This document shows positions 1-9,882 of a stretch of DNA of 64,000 nt, piece after piece; within the stretch, counting starts at the first letter, position 1; each line of letters opens with the position of its first letter. The position numbers were made by a program, and so were the translations under genes. The DNA is taken from positions 22,417,934 through 22,481,933 of the forward strand of contig NC_045138.2 in NCBI RefSeq assembly GCF_008831285.2, in the 5' to 3' direction. This stretch comes from Nymphaea colorata. Its lineage: Eukaryota; Streptophyta; Magnoliopsida; Nymphaeales; Nymphaeaceae. The notes beneath the pieces were generated by a model. It worked only from the letters and a program-made list of their open reading frames with translations, was not told the DNA's origin and did no database searches.

Positions 1-2
1 TG

Positions 3-121
3 GGTTTAATACAAGCACACCTGATTGCTGTGAATGCCCATGGCTTCCTGTCAGTCAGCTTGTGGATACAACAGTTTAGGCAAGGTGCTCCTCAAGTTGG
101 ATTGCCATTCCCTTTCGTGTA
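3..121 (+). CDS. Possible terminal coding exon, cut by the window edge
   Basis: The third forward frame is open from the left edge to a TAG at 119-121, about 39 codons. The peptide is hydrophobic in its first half and ends in a Gly/Pro-rich tail (QGAPQVGLPFPFV). Its composition looks more like protein than the neighbouring frames, which contain stops. I do not recognise the family, no upstream exon is available to test it, and a 39-codon opening can occur by chance. It could be the last exon of a gene lying to the left, or nothing. Confidence 0.25.
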
Positions 122-1027
122 GTTGTCGACATTAGCTAAAAGGTCGGTTTTGCTTTCTTCCCCCCGTCAGGTTTTTTTGGTGTTCCGCATAAGAATACTC
201 TTGTCAAGAAAGGAAGGAGAAGAAGAGATATTTAATGGACGAATACCGGAGGTAAATTATTTGCTGTGCTCTGTATTTCCTCATATATTTCTTGGTTTTT
301 CTATGTGTTTTGTACATGTGGTCCGGTCCAATGAGAATGAATGTCGTTAATGATGAAGTGTAACTCGTTGTTCAGCGTTTTAGTTTGATTTTATTACTGT
401 TGCACATATATTGTTTGTTGAAATGCTTGTTCATAGGTTGCTTGAACAATAGCAACTTAGAACAGCACTGAGTTGTTTGACCAAATGCCTACTCGTTATG
501 GAGAACGCCATGTCTTTTTCAGCCTTTGCTTGAAGGAAGCTGGACTTTGATATACATGCTTTTTGGAGATCAGGAGTCTTTCATCACTTAGATAAATCAT
601 TTTATTGATTTCATCGCAAGGAAAGAACATCAGGTCTCATAACATTGATCCAACCCAACTTACCTGTTACAGAAATGAATTATTTGACAAAACCTTCGTT
701 CCAGTTGTTTGTTTGTCTAGGTAAAACAGGAGGGCTGCATATGGCTTTTGTGAAGGACATGTTGAAGGATTGGAGCAGATGATAAAGGACGTTTTGGAAG
801 GTAAAAGCCAATGATTCTTACCTAGACTAATTTGTTTTAAGCATGCTTTTGGTAATTTGGTACATAAGCATCAATGCACCCATTGTGTGGTGGGTGGCGT
901 TGAATTACAAGTGTTGCTTGTACTACCTTTACTTTTTGTATTTGAAACTTTGCGAAACTAGTCTTATAATTTCTGAATGTGTTTGAATTCTCTTCCTAGT
1001 TTTAACTGTTTGGTAGTTCCTTTCAGT
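122..1027. other. Intergenic or intronic stretch with no recognised gene
   Basis: No long or family-like reading frame is visible. One short block at about 721-801 is flanked by CTAG on the left and a GTAAAA donor-like site on the right, and is open in one frame ending EQMIKDVLEG. It might be a stray exon remnant, but I cannot assign it to a family. The rest is AT-rich spacer. Confidence 0.4.
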
Positions 1028-1259
1028 GCGGCTGTTAGTGTTGCCAAACCACCTAGAGGTTCTACTGTTGCAGTCTATGGATTGGGTGTTCTAGGGCTAG
1101 CAGTAGGCTTCCTACTACTATGTCCGTTTCTGATTTAGTTATATTTGCTCTTTTTTACGACATATCGTCTTTCTGTAATCTTGTTAAGCTGCTGAAGGTG
1201 GGCAGGTTTCTGGCTTTTTGAGGATAATTGGAACTGATATCAATCCAAACGGATTTGAG
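1028..1259 (+). pseudogene. Alcohol dehydrogenase fragment (two partial exons)
   Basis: Two exon pieces match the coenzyme-binding region of zinc-dependent alcohol dehydrogenase. Positions 1028-1113 encode VAKPPRGSTVAVYGLGVLGL, which carries the GxGxxG-type nucleotide-binding turn as GLGVLG, directly after a TTTCAG acceptor-like site. Positions 1188-1259 encode AAEGG...RIIGTDINPNGFE, the next strand with the acidic residue (Asp) that binds the NAD ribose. The 74-bp gap between them sits where plant ADH genes have an intron. A TGA follows at once at 1260-1262 and no later ADH sequence is visible, and the upstream catalytic domain is also not found. It is a truncated relic, not a working dehydrogenase. 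Strand and family are well supported; the source subfamily is not. Confidence 0.72.
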
Positions 1260-1569
1260 TGAAGTGGAAGAAAACCAATGTTTAACATTGCAATTAGGCA
1301 AAACGATGTGCTAAGCCTGTGATGCGAGGAGTAGCTAAGCAAGGTGTAGTGAAGCGTAAGCTAACATCATGTATACTTATATGAATTTATGATCATCAAA
1401 TCACACACCATAATCTCATGCTTGAGTTTGAAGTCAAATTCAAGCATGAGTAGTTTAGGCTGTTATCTAAATTAAACGGTTTATAAGGCAAATTTGAAGA
1501 AGATATATGTTCATGAATATCAAGAAACTTGTGCTCGCCTGACCAAAAACATGAATCAAGCTCTAAGAG
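1260..1569. other. Spacer, nothing recognised
   Basis: AT-rich sequence between the ADH relic and the adjoining MITE. A short reading frame on the minus strand (1396-1638) has no family features and runs into the MITE. Confidence 0.5.
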
Positions 1570-1718
1570 GCTGTTTGGCGATGGTAACATATTGTTACTG
1601 TCCCATGATTCTACCTGAAAAAAATTGAACAAATTCATGGAACACTTAAAGGTGTTTCATGAATCTACTTCATTTTTTTGGGGTAGGTTCATAGGAGAGT
1701 AACAAGTTGCCAAACAGC
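1570..1718. mobile_element. Small MITE with GCTGTTTGGC terminal inverted repeats
   Basis: The left end GCTGTTTGGC is matched by its exact reverse complement GCCAAACAGC at 1709-1718. The similarity continues inward: 5'-GATGGTAAC on the left, and AACTTGTTAC on the right end read in reverse. A (T/C)CCATGA(T/A)TCTACC-type block lies inside and recurs elsewhere in the window (around 4.6, 40.1 and 40.6 kb). No convincing target-site duplication is visible, so the superfamily is left open. Confidence 0.6.
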
Positions 1719-2339
1719 TTCATAGTTACTCTAATTGACTTAGATGAACTGATCTAGAACATGCCTACTTGAGTTTCATAGCGGTATTCAACACACAGAT
1801 AAATTACTAGTGTCAACACTACCTTTTGCTGGTTCGAGAAAAAAGAAAGAATACTCAAAAGCGCCGTGCAGAATCTGCCAAGTTAGGCATCTTAGAAAAA
1901 CAAAATTATCTTCAACGGTACCATATTTTCATTTCCACAAACATGGGTAGCACAAATAGCTAGTGACAAGAAACATCTGCGACACGAATGACAATTTGAG
2001 AGTGAGAGAAAGAGAGAGAGAGAGAGAGAGAATTAAAAACTCAAAAGTGGTTGCTGAAAGCTTAAAACGTAAAAATGTAACAAAGTTAAAGCGAAACTTG
2101 ATGATAAACATATTTTATCATCGCTAATTTCATGTGACCTGAGGCATGTGCCACACGTTACCTCATGCACCAGCATGAGGCGTACGGTCACCATAGTGAG
2201 GTGCAGACCTCAAGTCAGGGTCGCTCCAACCAAACGCCTCTAGCTGGAGCGTAGTGAGGTGGACGCCCTATGCCTTGAAGCGTGCACCTCTAATAACACT
2301 AGAGGAAACTATTCATTGAATTCGACACTTTTTATATGA
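1719..2339. other. Spacer with a GA microsatellite and a GC-richer block
   Basis: A pure (GA)n run lies at about 2009-2031. Positions 2130-2295 are richer in GC and hold repeated TGAGG(C/T) and CCTCA motifs, some in inverted order, which looks like degraded transposon sequence. No gene is recognised. Confidence 0.45.
2009..2031. repeat. (GA)n microsatellite
   Basis: Uninterrupted dinucleotide GA run of about 23 bp. The short minus-strand reading frame across it encodes only a Leu/Ser repeat. Confidence 0.9.
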
Positions 2340-3830
2340 AATTTCTGCCATGAAGTTTGATGTACACGGATGAAGAATTTATGAAAGATAGATACAAAGA
2401 GAAGTTGATTGAAGCAATGGGGAATGAAATGTAGTCAACTTCGTGTTTAAAAGTGGCTTTGAAGGTTCATTTGGTCAGATAAGAACTCATCATTTCTATT
2501 ATATAAAGCTAAGCCAGTCATAAAAGATTTGTCATAATAAAAGTACTGGCTTTAAAGAGATCTCTCCAGTTGTGAAAATGTCTTCTTCTATTATAGTTGT
2601 TTTACGCTTATGAGATTAGGACAAATTACTATAATTCATCTTCGCCTTTGGAACGGTTTGTTTAATGATTAAGCAACTGGGTGTCAAGACAGTCTTCTCT
2701 ATGGTGTTCTTGAGGAGAGATATAAAGAACATATAAGAGATTGGAGAAGAAAGAAAAACAGGACCATGTCTATAAGTATTAAAGAAAAACTTGTATGATT
2801 TTAAATATTCTTCTAGGCAGTAGTACAAGAAGCTCGGACATATCATAGAGAGTATGATTATAAGAAGACTACTTCATTACATTGTGTTTTTGTTGGAACT
2901 CTTCAAACACTGCTCATTACAAGTAAGAACAATTCAACAATTGCTAGCTTGAGAAAAACTTGGGCAAATCATTTGCCTTGAAAGACTTGAGAGTTACAAG
3001 TCAAATTTCGGGCACGAAGATTCCTCCCAAATAAAGAGAAAAGGGATGGCTATTAAAAAAGTATATTGGAAGTGTTTCAATGGTTCAATTTGGACAAGGC
3101 AAAGGTAGTTAACGACCCACCTAGTTAAGCATGAATTAAAGTCCATCTATGATAAAGAGAAAGGTGGCAAACAAGGGATGGAGCCTGGAATTTTTCATTT
3201 TTATGAGGGGATCTGAATTATAACAGGGACCAACATATAATTTTTTACAAATTTCATATAGGATAAATATTTTTTTTTCAAAATGACGTATATTTCAATT
3301 ATTTTTTGAGAGGTCCTCCTGGCTCCATCCCTGTCACAAACTGACAAAATGTTTTCTATATTTTATGTTGTCTATGGGACCCATTCAGTTGGTGTTGTTC
3401 TTGGTAAAGAGCATTTGAATATTACAACAAAATTTCAAATTTCTTAAGGCACAAATAGTGTGGCTCTTCATATTGGTTAGCATGAGCATACTTTTTATAT
3501 GAAGATATTTGGTGATGTTGATTTCTTGAAGTTTGTATCAAGATATTTGGTTACCTCGGCAGGTGAAGTGATGTCTTGTCTGGCGGTTTGCATCTCACTT
3601 TAATTTAGAGTACTCTGAGATTAAGAGCTTTATTTTTGGAGCTTTAGTTGTTTCATAATACATATGTAAAGGCATGGAAGTGTTATTTTACAATGTATAC
3701 GACTGTCGTTGTCTCCATTGAAAAGTGGGTTCATTCAGTTCATGTAGATTTTTTCTATCCATCTACAAACTATGTCTTGGGATGAAGTGATATTTTGTTA
3801 TCTTCCAGACCCACTTTTATAAGGATATTC
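2340..3830 (+). pseudogene. Fossil Ty1/copia pol region (reverse transcriptase to RNase H)
   Basis: Fragments in several forward frames appear in the order expected for copia pol. KQLGVKTVFSMVFLRRDI (about 2660-2720) resembles the reverse transcriptase block around the conserved K(T/N)AFLHG motif. A block near 2785-2845 resembles the LKKSLYGLKQ...RQWYK segment. FALKDL and a KYI...F..FN.DKAK pattern (2975-3100) match the region after the active site. GKEHLN...TNSVALHIG (3405-3475) and a later SAG...VSCL block (3555-3600) match the RNase H side. The YVDD catalytic box and many residues are lost, and stops and frameshifts are frequent. It is interrupted by a small element at 3174-3332. No LTRs are recognised. 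Confidence 0.62.
3174..3332. mobile_element. MITE of the AGGGATGGAGCC family, nested in the copia fossil
   Basis: The left end AGGGATGGAGCCTGGA mirrors the right end TCCTGGCTCCATCCCT, giving terminal inverted repeats of about 16 bp around an AT-rich core. It separates two pieces of the copia fossil that would otherwise be contiguous, so it inserted later. Similar 'GG(C/A)GGAGCCAGG' ends recur near 6.98, 9.61, 19.04, 21.2, 41.41 and 42.6 kb. Confidence 0.62.
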
Positions 3831-4584
3831 CAATCATATCATGTCACTTCTCTCATCACACAATTCCAATAGCAAACAGTTAGGCAGATACAATGTCTTC
3901 CGTTGCTGCAGTGTGCAATTGCCGACACCAAACCATAGAATATGCTTTTATTTACACAAATATTTCATTAGTTTTTAACTTTTTATATATGAGTGCCCCT
4001 TAATGCTTGAAATTTAAAATAATAATGCTCTTTAGCTAAAAATTTCTTCCTCCTAGGCAGATGTAAAACTTACCACTAAGTGCATGGCAGTGAAAATTTA
4101 TGGCAAAACACAAATAGTGGAGACACATAACAAGTGGTGCAACTTTTGATGCATTTATAGTGAACCATTTGACGTTAGAAAGTTAGTACTTATAAGTAAC
4201 TGCTAAATTTTATAAAAAAAATCCACTGACGCACTCTTAATGCATAGAAACAATTAGTAAAGAGTTTTTCACAATCCACATAACGCGTTTAAGCCAATCT
4301 AGACTTTTCTTTTTGTTGTAGGTGTGTTTTAGAGGTAAAAGCCAGAGAGAGAGAGAGATTGTGACAGGTGATCTTCAAAATATTATTTTAAATATTTTTT
4401 TGAACTATGTTTCTGTAATCTATTTCATCAACTTAAAGGGTTTTTCTTAACTTTCGCAAACCTTAAGTGGTTCTTTGCAATATGTGAAAAGTTTTGCATG
4501 TTATCCAAAAGTTTCTTTATTATTTTATTTATAGGTTTGAGCTTTATATCAAACGATATTTGGAAAGTACTGTTTTAGGACATG
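3831..4584. other. AT-rich spacer, nothing recognised
   Basis: No coding frame or structured repeat is visible. A short GA run lies at about 4345-4360. Confidence 0.5.
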
Positions 4585-4728
4585 CATAACCAATAATTGT
4601 TATTGTCCAATGAATCGGACTAAGAAAATTAAGTAGATTCATGAAACAGTTATAGTGTTTCAACAATCTCTCTTATTTTTAAAACAATAGTATAGAATAG
4701 TAACAATAATTGTTACAAAATGTGAGTC
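4585..4728. mobile_element. MITE copy related to the 1.57-kb element
   Basis: Left part AACCAATAATTGTTATTGTCC and right part AATAGTAACAATAATTGTTAC form an imperfect inverted repeat. The inside carries the same order of blocks as the element at 1570-1718: a TCCAATGAATC-type motif, 'GATTCATGAAACA' and 'GTGTTTCA'. The ends are eroded, so the boundaries are approximate. Confidence 0.45.
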
Positions 4729-5576
4729 AAGGTGTTCAAGGCAAACACTGTTTTCTGTGGTGATCTTTTTTTTTTTCCTTTTTTTTTTACATACCTTTTC
4801 ATTTTTGTCTTGTGCAGAATCCCTTTACATGTTTTAACTTTTTTTTTTTGGAGTGGCAGAAGTGTTTAGTCGTTTTAATTGCATAGTTGGCAAACCCTGT
4901 CTCGGACTTAAATGGGCAAGTTGACTCATAAACTTTATCGAGTTTTAAAATAACCATATTGTAAATCATTGAAGCTGAATCGAGCAAGTCAGGACCAAGT
5001 GGGGCCGAGTCAGGGGCGAGCCGGGCCAACCTTGAACCGTGACCAGATTTTACAGCGATCCGAACTGACTCAGTCGATGACTAAGCCAACCCAACAAGTT
5101 TGCCAAGTACATTGAAATGCCGGAGCACTTTCATTATCTTCGAACGGTAAAAACAAAACCAGCTCATTCCATAAAATTAATGTATTTTCCAAGCACGATA
5201 CCGATGTCATCCAAAAGCAATAGGGGCGGAAAGGATAAATTGGATATTGGCGTCTTGTCCAATCACCTTTTCTTGCTATTTGACGAATAATAACGGCGTG
5301 ATCCCAACGGGCCCGAAAGATGTCGGCTTTAGGTGTCTTATTAGAGCTTGCCTGAATTGTGATGGAACCCAAATAATGCGCCCACATTTTCGGTCGGCCG
5401 GTTGAGATTCGTCGGTTGCGTAGTTGCGTTTAACAGGCGACTTTGGTTTTACATTTTTGCTACATTAAAAATATGTGTTTTAGATTATCTTAAGTTTAAT
5501 GGGATTTTATTAATGTGGATCTTAAATTCATATTATATGTAAAAAACCATAGATTTAAAGTTAGATGAGAAAGGGA
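4729..5576. other. Spacer, no recognised gene
   Basis: Poly-T tracts, then a stretch of more even composition at 4960-5410 with short open minus-strand frames but no family features, then AT-rich sequence. Confidence 0.5.
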
Positions 5577-5584
5577 GTTACGAT

Positions 5585-6111
5585 TAAAGGTGGGCGTCCG
5601 GCCGGGCCGCCGTCGGGTACTCGGTACTCGGCTCGAACGGGCCCGGATTCAGGCCAAGAAAACTGGATCTTGAGTTGGACCCGGGCCAAATGACCAAATG
5701 ACGTAGCCCGAGTAAGCCCAGCCCGGCCCGCTCCCCCTCGGTCTCCCCTCCCGCGCTCCCCCTCCCCCTCCGTCTCCTGCTCCCACTGCCACTCCCCCTC
5801 CCCCTCCGTCTCCCCCGCTCCCCCTCCGTCTTCATCCCCCGCTCCCCCTCCGTCTCCCACTCTCCCTTCTGCGTCTTCGACGACGACGGTGATGGTTTCA
5901 ACGGTGATGGTTTCGACAACGACGGCTACGTTGGATGACTGACAGAGGATCATCCGTCGGGTGACGGCTTCGTTGGGTGTGCGGCCATTGGGCGTCGGGT
6001 GAACCTCAAATGGGCCGGGCTGGACCAGACCCAAGCCGGGACCTGGGATATCATGCTTTGGGCTCGACGGGCCGACCCGGGCCACCCGGCCCGGCGTGAT
6101 GCCCACCCTCA
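5585..6111. mobile_element. GC-rich non-autonomous hAT-like element
   Basis: The left end TAAAGGTGGGCGTCC and the right end read in reverse, TGAGGGTGGGCATCAC, form an inverted repeat of the (T)AGGGGTGGGCA type common at plant hAT termini. Flanking 8-mers GTTACGAT (5577-5584) and GTTCCAAC (6112-6119) agree at five of eight positions, consistent with an old 8-bp target duplication. The interior is very GC-rich, with CCCGGGCC-type clusters near both ends and a CTCCCCCTCCGTC-type array at 5745-5870. The long minus-strand frames here (up to 198 codons) are Gly/Glu/Arg low-complexity products of that array and not a transposase. Confidence 0.6.
5745..5870. repeat. Imperfect CCCCCTCCGTCTCC minisatellite
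   Basis: Repeated CTCCCCCTCCGTCTCC-like units of about 12-30 bp lie inside the GC-rich hAT-like element. The period is irregular. Confidence 0.6.
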
Positions 6112-6119
6112 GTTCCAAC

Positions 6120-8160
6120 CTTAAATCTATGAATCCAAGATCCTCTAAGGGTATCAAATCCGTGGTAAAACAAATACACCCTAAACGAAAACAACAAAAG
6201 TCTTATTCAATATATAGCTCGACTAGGCTGTACTAAGCCCATAAGGACAATGCTATGAAATATTGGAGTTAATGGAGAGCGGAGCCCATGGTTATGTGGC
6301 TTTCCTAAGCGAAAGGTCCACCAAAAAAAATGGATGGAGCACAATCGGTGATAAGGATGGAGCTCTCTCCCTCTCTCGCATTTTCTTGCACACACGCACA
6401 TATGCTTTCGGTACCAGAGAGTCAATTTGTTGCAGAATTAATATTAGATCGTATACGCAACAATTATTGAGAACATGCCGTTCTCCAACAAACTTGAAGC
6501 TTTCTTGCTTACTTGTCATTGCCAATTATAAGAAGTTTTTTCTTTTTTTTTTTTTTTTGGTGGTAGCTGACACTAATCATAAGTTCATCCGCGTTTTAAA
6601 GCAGCTATACAACCTCATGAAGAGAAGAAAAAGAGGAGGGTTTCAACCTGATCTTCTGGTATTTCTCCTTAAAATACGTAATCGCATTTCACTGGCGATA
6701 GTGGCTACCTTTTGCTACTAAGAGGCATATGAGCTACATAGGTCTGCCTCAGTTCAGTTCTGGAGGATGCCATCAAGAGGGGAGGCAGGAACCTTGCACA
6801 AGAGGCCATGCCTTCCCCCCACCAAAAAAAAAAAAAAAAAAATCAAAATTCAAAATTTTATATATAAATTTTAAAAATTTTATTTAACATATTTAAAGTT
6901 TTTGAAAATTATGTTTTGGTTTTTATTAAATTTTTGAAGCTATAATTCGGCTTACGGTGTTAGTTAACTCTTCCAACAATATAGCATATAAGGGCGGAGC
7001 CAGGATTTTTTGACTGAGGGGTTATCAATCACCGGCCCAGGTCAGCATGTAATTCTTTGAATCACCATCGTAATTCTTTGAATCACCATCGTGTATTTCA
7101 AATCATCTCAAAGAAATTTTTGATCCCCTGGCTGGTGTAAGCCACGAGCCACTGCACCAACCCCCACGTATCTCCACCACCACTAGTTATAACCTTTCCC
7201 GGAACGTCTTGTAAGCGACCATTAATGAGAAATTCTTAAGCGGTCCATCATAGTAAGAACATCTAAAAGAGATTAAAATTTTAAATTATTGCTTTTAGTC
7301 TGTAAGTTAAATATAAAACTAATATACCAAGAAAATTTATAAAAAGCCACCTAACTTTTAGGTAAATAGCAAATAATTGCTCAACTTTCAAAAAACAATT
7401 TACAGGTGCTCAACTTTCACTCCACTGCCGACCTCTACAGGGAACAACTCATTCAACATCACGCCATTGGAGATTGGCCAAATGGTAGCTCAGCCTCTCC
7501 TGGACTCATTAGGAAGCCGGCTCTAACAGGAGTTCAGTCGAGGATATGCATCACAATGAAAGTCTCCAGACATGGGACCCTTAAATCTCATCATAATTGT
7601 TCTTGGTGAAAGAGACTAGAGAGTGTTTCATGACCTTGAATTTTGATTCTACAATTAAAATTCTAGAAACAAAATTCCATCTCAAACTAGAATTTGAATG
7701 AAAACTCCAGTTTGAGTTTTCCTTTGTGTTTCATAGTATGCAATTTGATTATAGAATTGAAAATGACTTGTTTGATAAAATAAGAATTAAAAATTCTAAA
7801 GTCGATGAATTAAAACGTTGATGACATATGCCTTAAAGAGATAAACAACTTCTAAAGTTCTAGAACTACATTTCCACCCTATAAGGTACATAAGAATACA
7901 ATTCCAAAGTTTTGATTTAAGGACGAGTCTGTAATTCCATAATCAAAATTCTTTATTTGATAACACAATGTCCATTTCATTGAAAATGAGAATTCTAGTT
8001 TTAAAACTCTACAATTCTGACCTCATCAAATACCCCCTTAAGGGAGTCGAGGATGTAGATGTCCATCCTGATACTATACCTTATTAGAATTGCATGGCAA
8101 TAGACTGTTAGGACATTCTTTGAGTCATCATCGATATCGAGCATCACTTCCAATACTCTA
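6120..8160. other. Repeat-derived spacer, no recognised gene
   Basis: A 152-codon forward frame (6263-6721) lacks family features and ends in low-complexity sequence. A 'GGGCGGAGCCAGGATTTTTT' repeat end lies at 6990-7010. A 21-bp unit, AATTCTTTGAATCACCATCGT, is duplicated head to tail at 7051 and 7072. From about 7610 to 8042 the two flanks (TTTCATGACCTTGAATT... and the reverse of ...AATTCTGACCTCATCAAATA) form a degenerate inverted repeat around AT-rich sequence, probably an old MITE. Confidence 0.45.
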
Positions 8161-8168
8161 GCACCATC

Positions 8169-8686
8169 TGGAGGTGAACACAAGCCGAGTCGAGCCCGAG
8201 TTAAGTCAGCTCGAGTTCGGCTTCACTAATGAAACCTCGAGCTCGAGATTAGCTTGACGGAAGCAGGAAGAGCTCGACTCAACAGTTACGTGTTCAACTC
8301 GAGCTCGACTCAGCAGTTACGTGTTCAACTCGAGCTCGACTCGATTAAGGCTCGACAAACTCGTTTGAATAGAATTGATATTTCATCGTTATGTGTTGAG
8401 CTTGAGTTCGACTCAATTAAGGTTCAACAAACTCATTTGAATAGAATTGATATTCATCGTTACGTGTTGAGCTCGAACTCGACTCGATTAAAGCTCGACA
8501 AACTCAATTAAGGCTCGAGCTCGACTCAGCAGTTACGTGTTGAGCTCGAACTCAACTCGATTATTTGAATGAGTCAACTCATGAACTCGAGCTCAACTCA
8601 TTAAGCAAATGACTCGGCTCGAACTCGTTCACGGGACAAGCTTTAACGAGTCGACCTCGAGTAGCTCGACTCATTGTTCACTCCTA
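8169..8686. mobile_element. Non-autonomous hAT-type element with 8-bp target duplication
   Basis: An exact 8-bp direct repeat, GCACCATC, flanks the element (8161-8168 and 8687-8694). The ends TGGAGGTGAACA and TGTTCACTCCTA are imperfect inverted repeats close to the T(A)GGGGTG... ends of hAT elements. The interior is built from tandem GAGCTCGA(A/G)CTCGACTC-type units: a 31-bp period at 8283-8344 and a period of about 72 bp at 8345-8510 (shared core GAATAGAATTGATAT). There is no transposase frame; the 85-codon forward frame is a translation of the repeat. It is related to the element at 45,813-46,270. Confidence 0.86.
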
Positions 8687-8694
8687 GCACCATC

Positions 8695-9792
8695 TACTCC
8701 ATCAACTACTTCCAATAAGCAGCAACTCGCAAAATATTGCTTCAACTTTACTTAGGCAAAGGTTCCATCTAATCTTCAGCTCCCGTTTTTCAAAACTCAG
8801 AACGGCAAATTTCCATTTGCTTGACCTTATTTTCAAAACCCTTACCAAGTGCCAAATATAAAGAAATTAAATATTGATTTAATATCAAAGAGTCTATAAC
8901 GGATAGCCCACAGAACTCAAATATTTTTGGAAAGATTTCTCCCTCTATTTATTTTGCACGACTCGATGAATGACAATAAACAATGTCTTAGTTTGTCTCT
9001 TTATTTTGAATGCACGAGTCATATATAGTACATGTACTATGGTGAATGCGAAGGACATCCTTGCATTATTTCAAAAGAACTTAGAAGGCAAACTCTATCT
9101 TTATCACCAACCGCGGATCCGTTGGGAGTTAACAAAAGGTTTAATCGTCTTAAGTTTCGAAGAAGCACCAACTAAATGCCCTTATTGCACCTATGAAATC
9201 AAAATCTTGGGTTTCAACTAGGACTTATGTTAAGCCAACATTTTCAACGACCAACTTTTTATCACTCTCCAAATTCTAAAGTCACTCTTATTACTTTTAA
9301 AGCTTTCGAATTACAGGTGGAATATATTTCATGTTAAAATTTAGCCAAATCAAGCACTCATGCATATATGTAAAACAAATTTCTTGATTCAGTTTCCTTC
9401 AATAACGACATTTGACCTTGTCTCCATCCAATAAAGAGATTTGAAAAAGCTCCAGCTTCGATTGGTGAGTCCCTTTCTTTAAAAAAAAAAAAATCATAAA
9501 CCTTTCAAAATCTAAAACAAATTTGAAATGTAAGCACCTTCATCTCTTTGGTGACATTACCTTGAACGACCTTCTCTCTTGCCTTGACAGCATTCTTCTT
9601 TCCATGTACTAAGGGGTGGAGCCAGTTTTTTTTTTTTTTTTTCTTCATTGGACACCAAATTTTCAATTGACCATGAGAAACTGACCTACATCTTGTGGCG
9701 CTACCACATATAATTAGACTCAGGTCACCCAAGTTTGAACACTGAATGAAGACCTGCCTGTCTCTACCCCACATGCCCTCCTCCTTATCCGC

Positions 9793-9793
<1 letters not shown>
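8695..9793. other. Spacer, no recognised gene
   Basis: An 83-codon forward frame (8970-9221) contains one CPYC motif but matches no family I know. A fragment of the GGAGCCAG repeat lies at about 9610-9625, followed by poly-T. Confidence 0.45.

Positions 9794-9881
<88 letters not shown>
9794..9881. repeat. (CT)n(AT)n compound microsatellite
   Basis: About 45 bp of CT dinucleotides run directly into about 43 bp of AT dinucleotides. Confidence 0.95.

Positions 9882-9882
<1 letters not shown>

Noticed and set aside
5561-6157. 198-codon minus-strand frame
   Set aside because: It translates the ends and CT-rich array of a non-autonomous hAT-like element; the product is Gly/Glu/Arg low complexity.
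8254-8511. 85-codon forward frame
   Set aside because: It is a translation of tandem units inside the hAT-type element.
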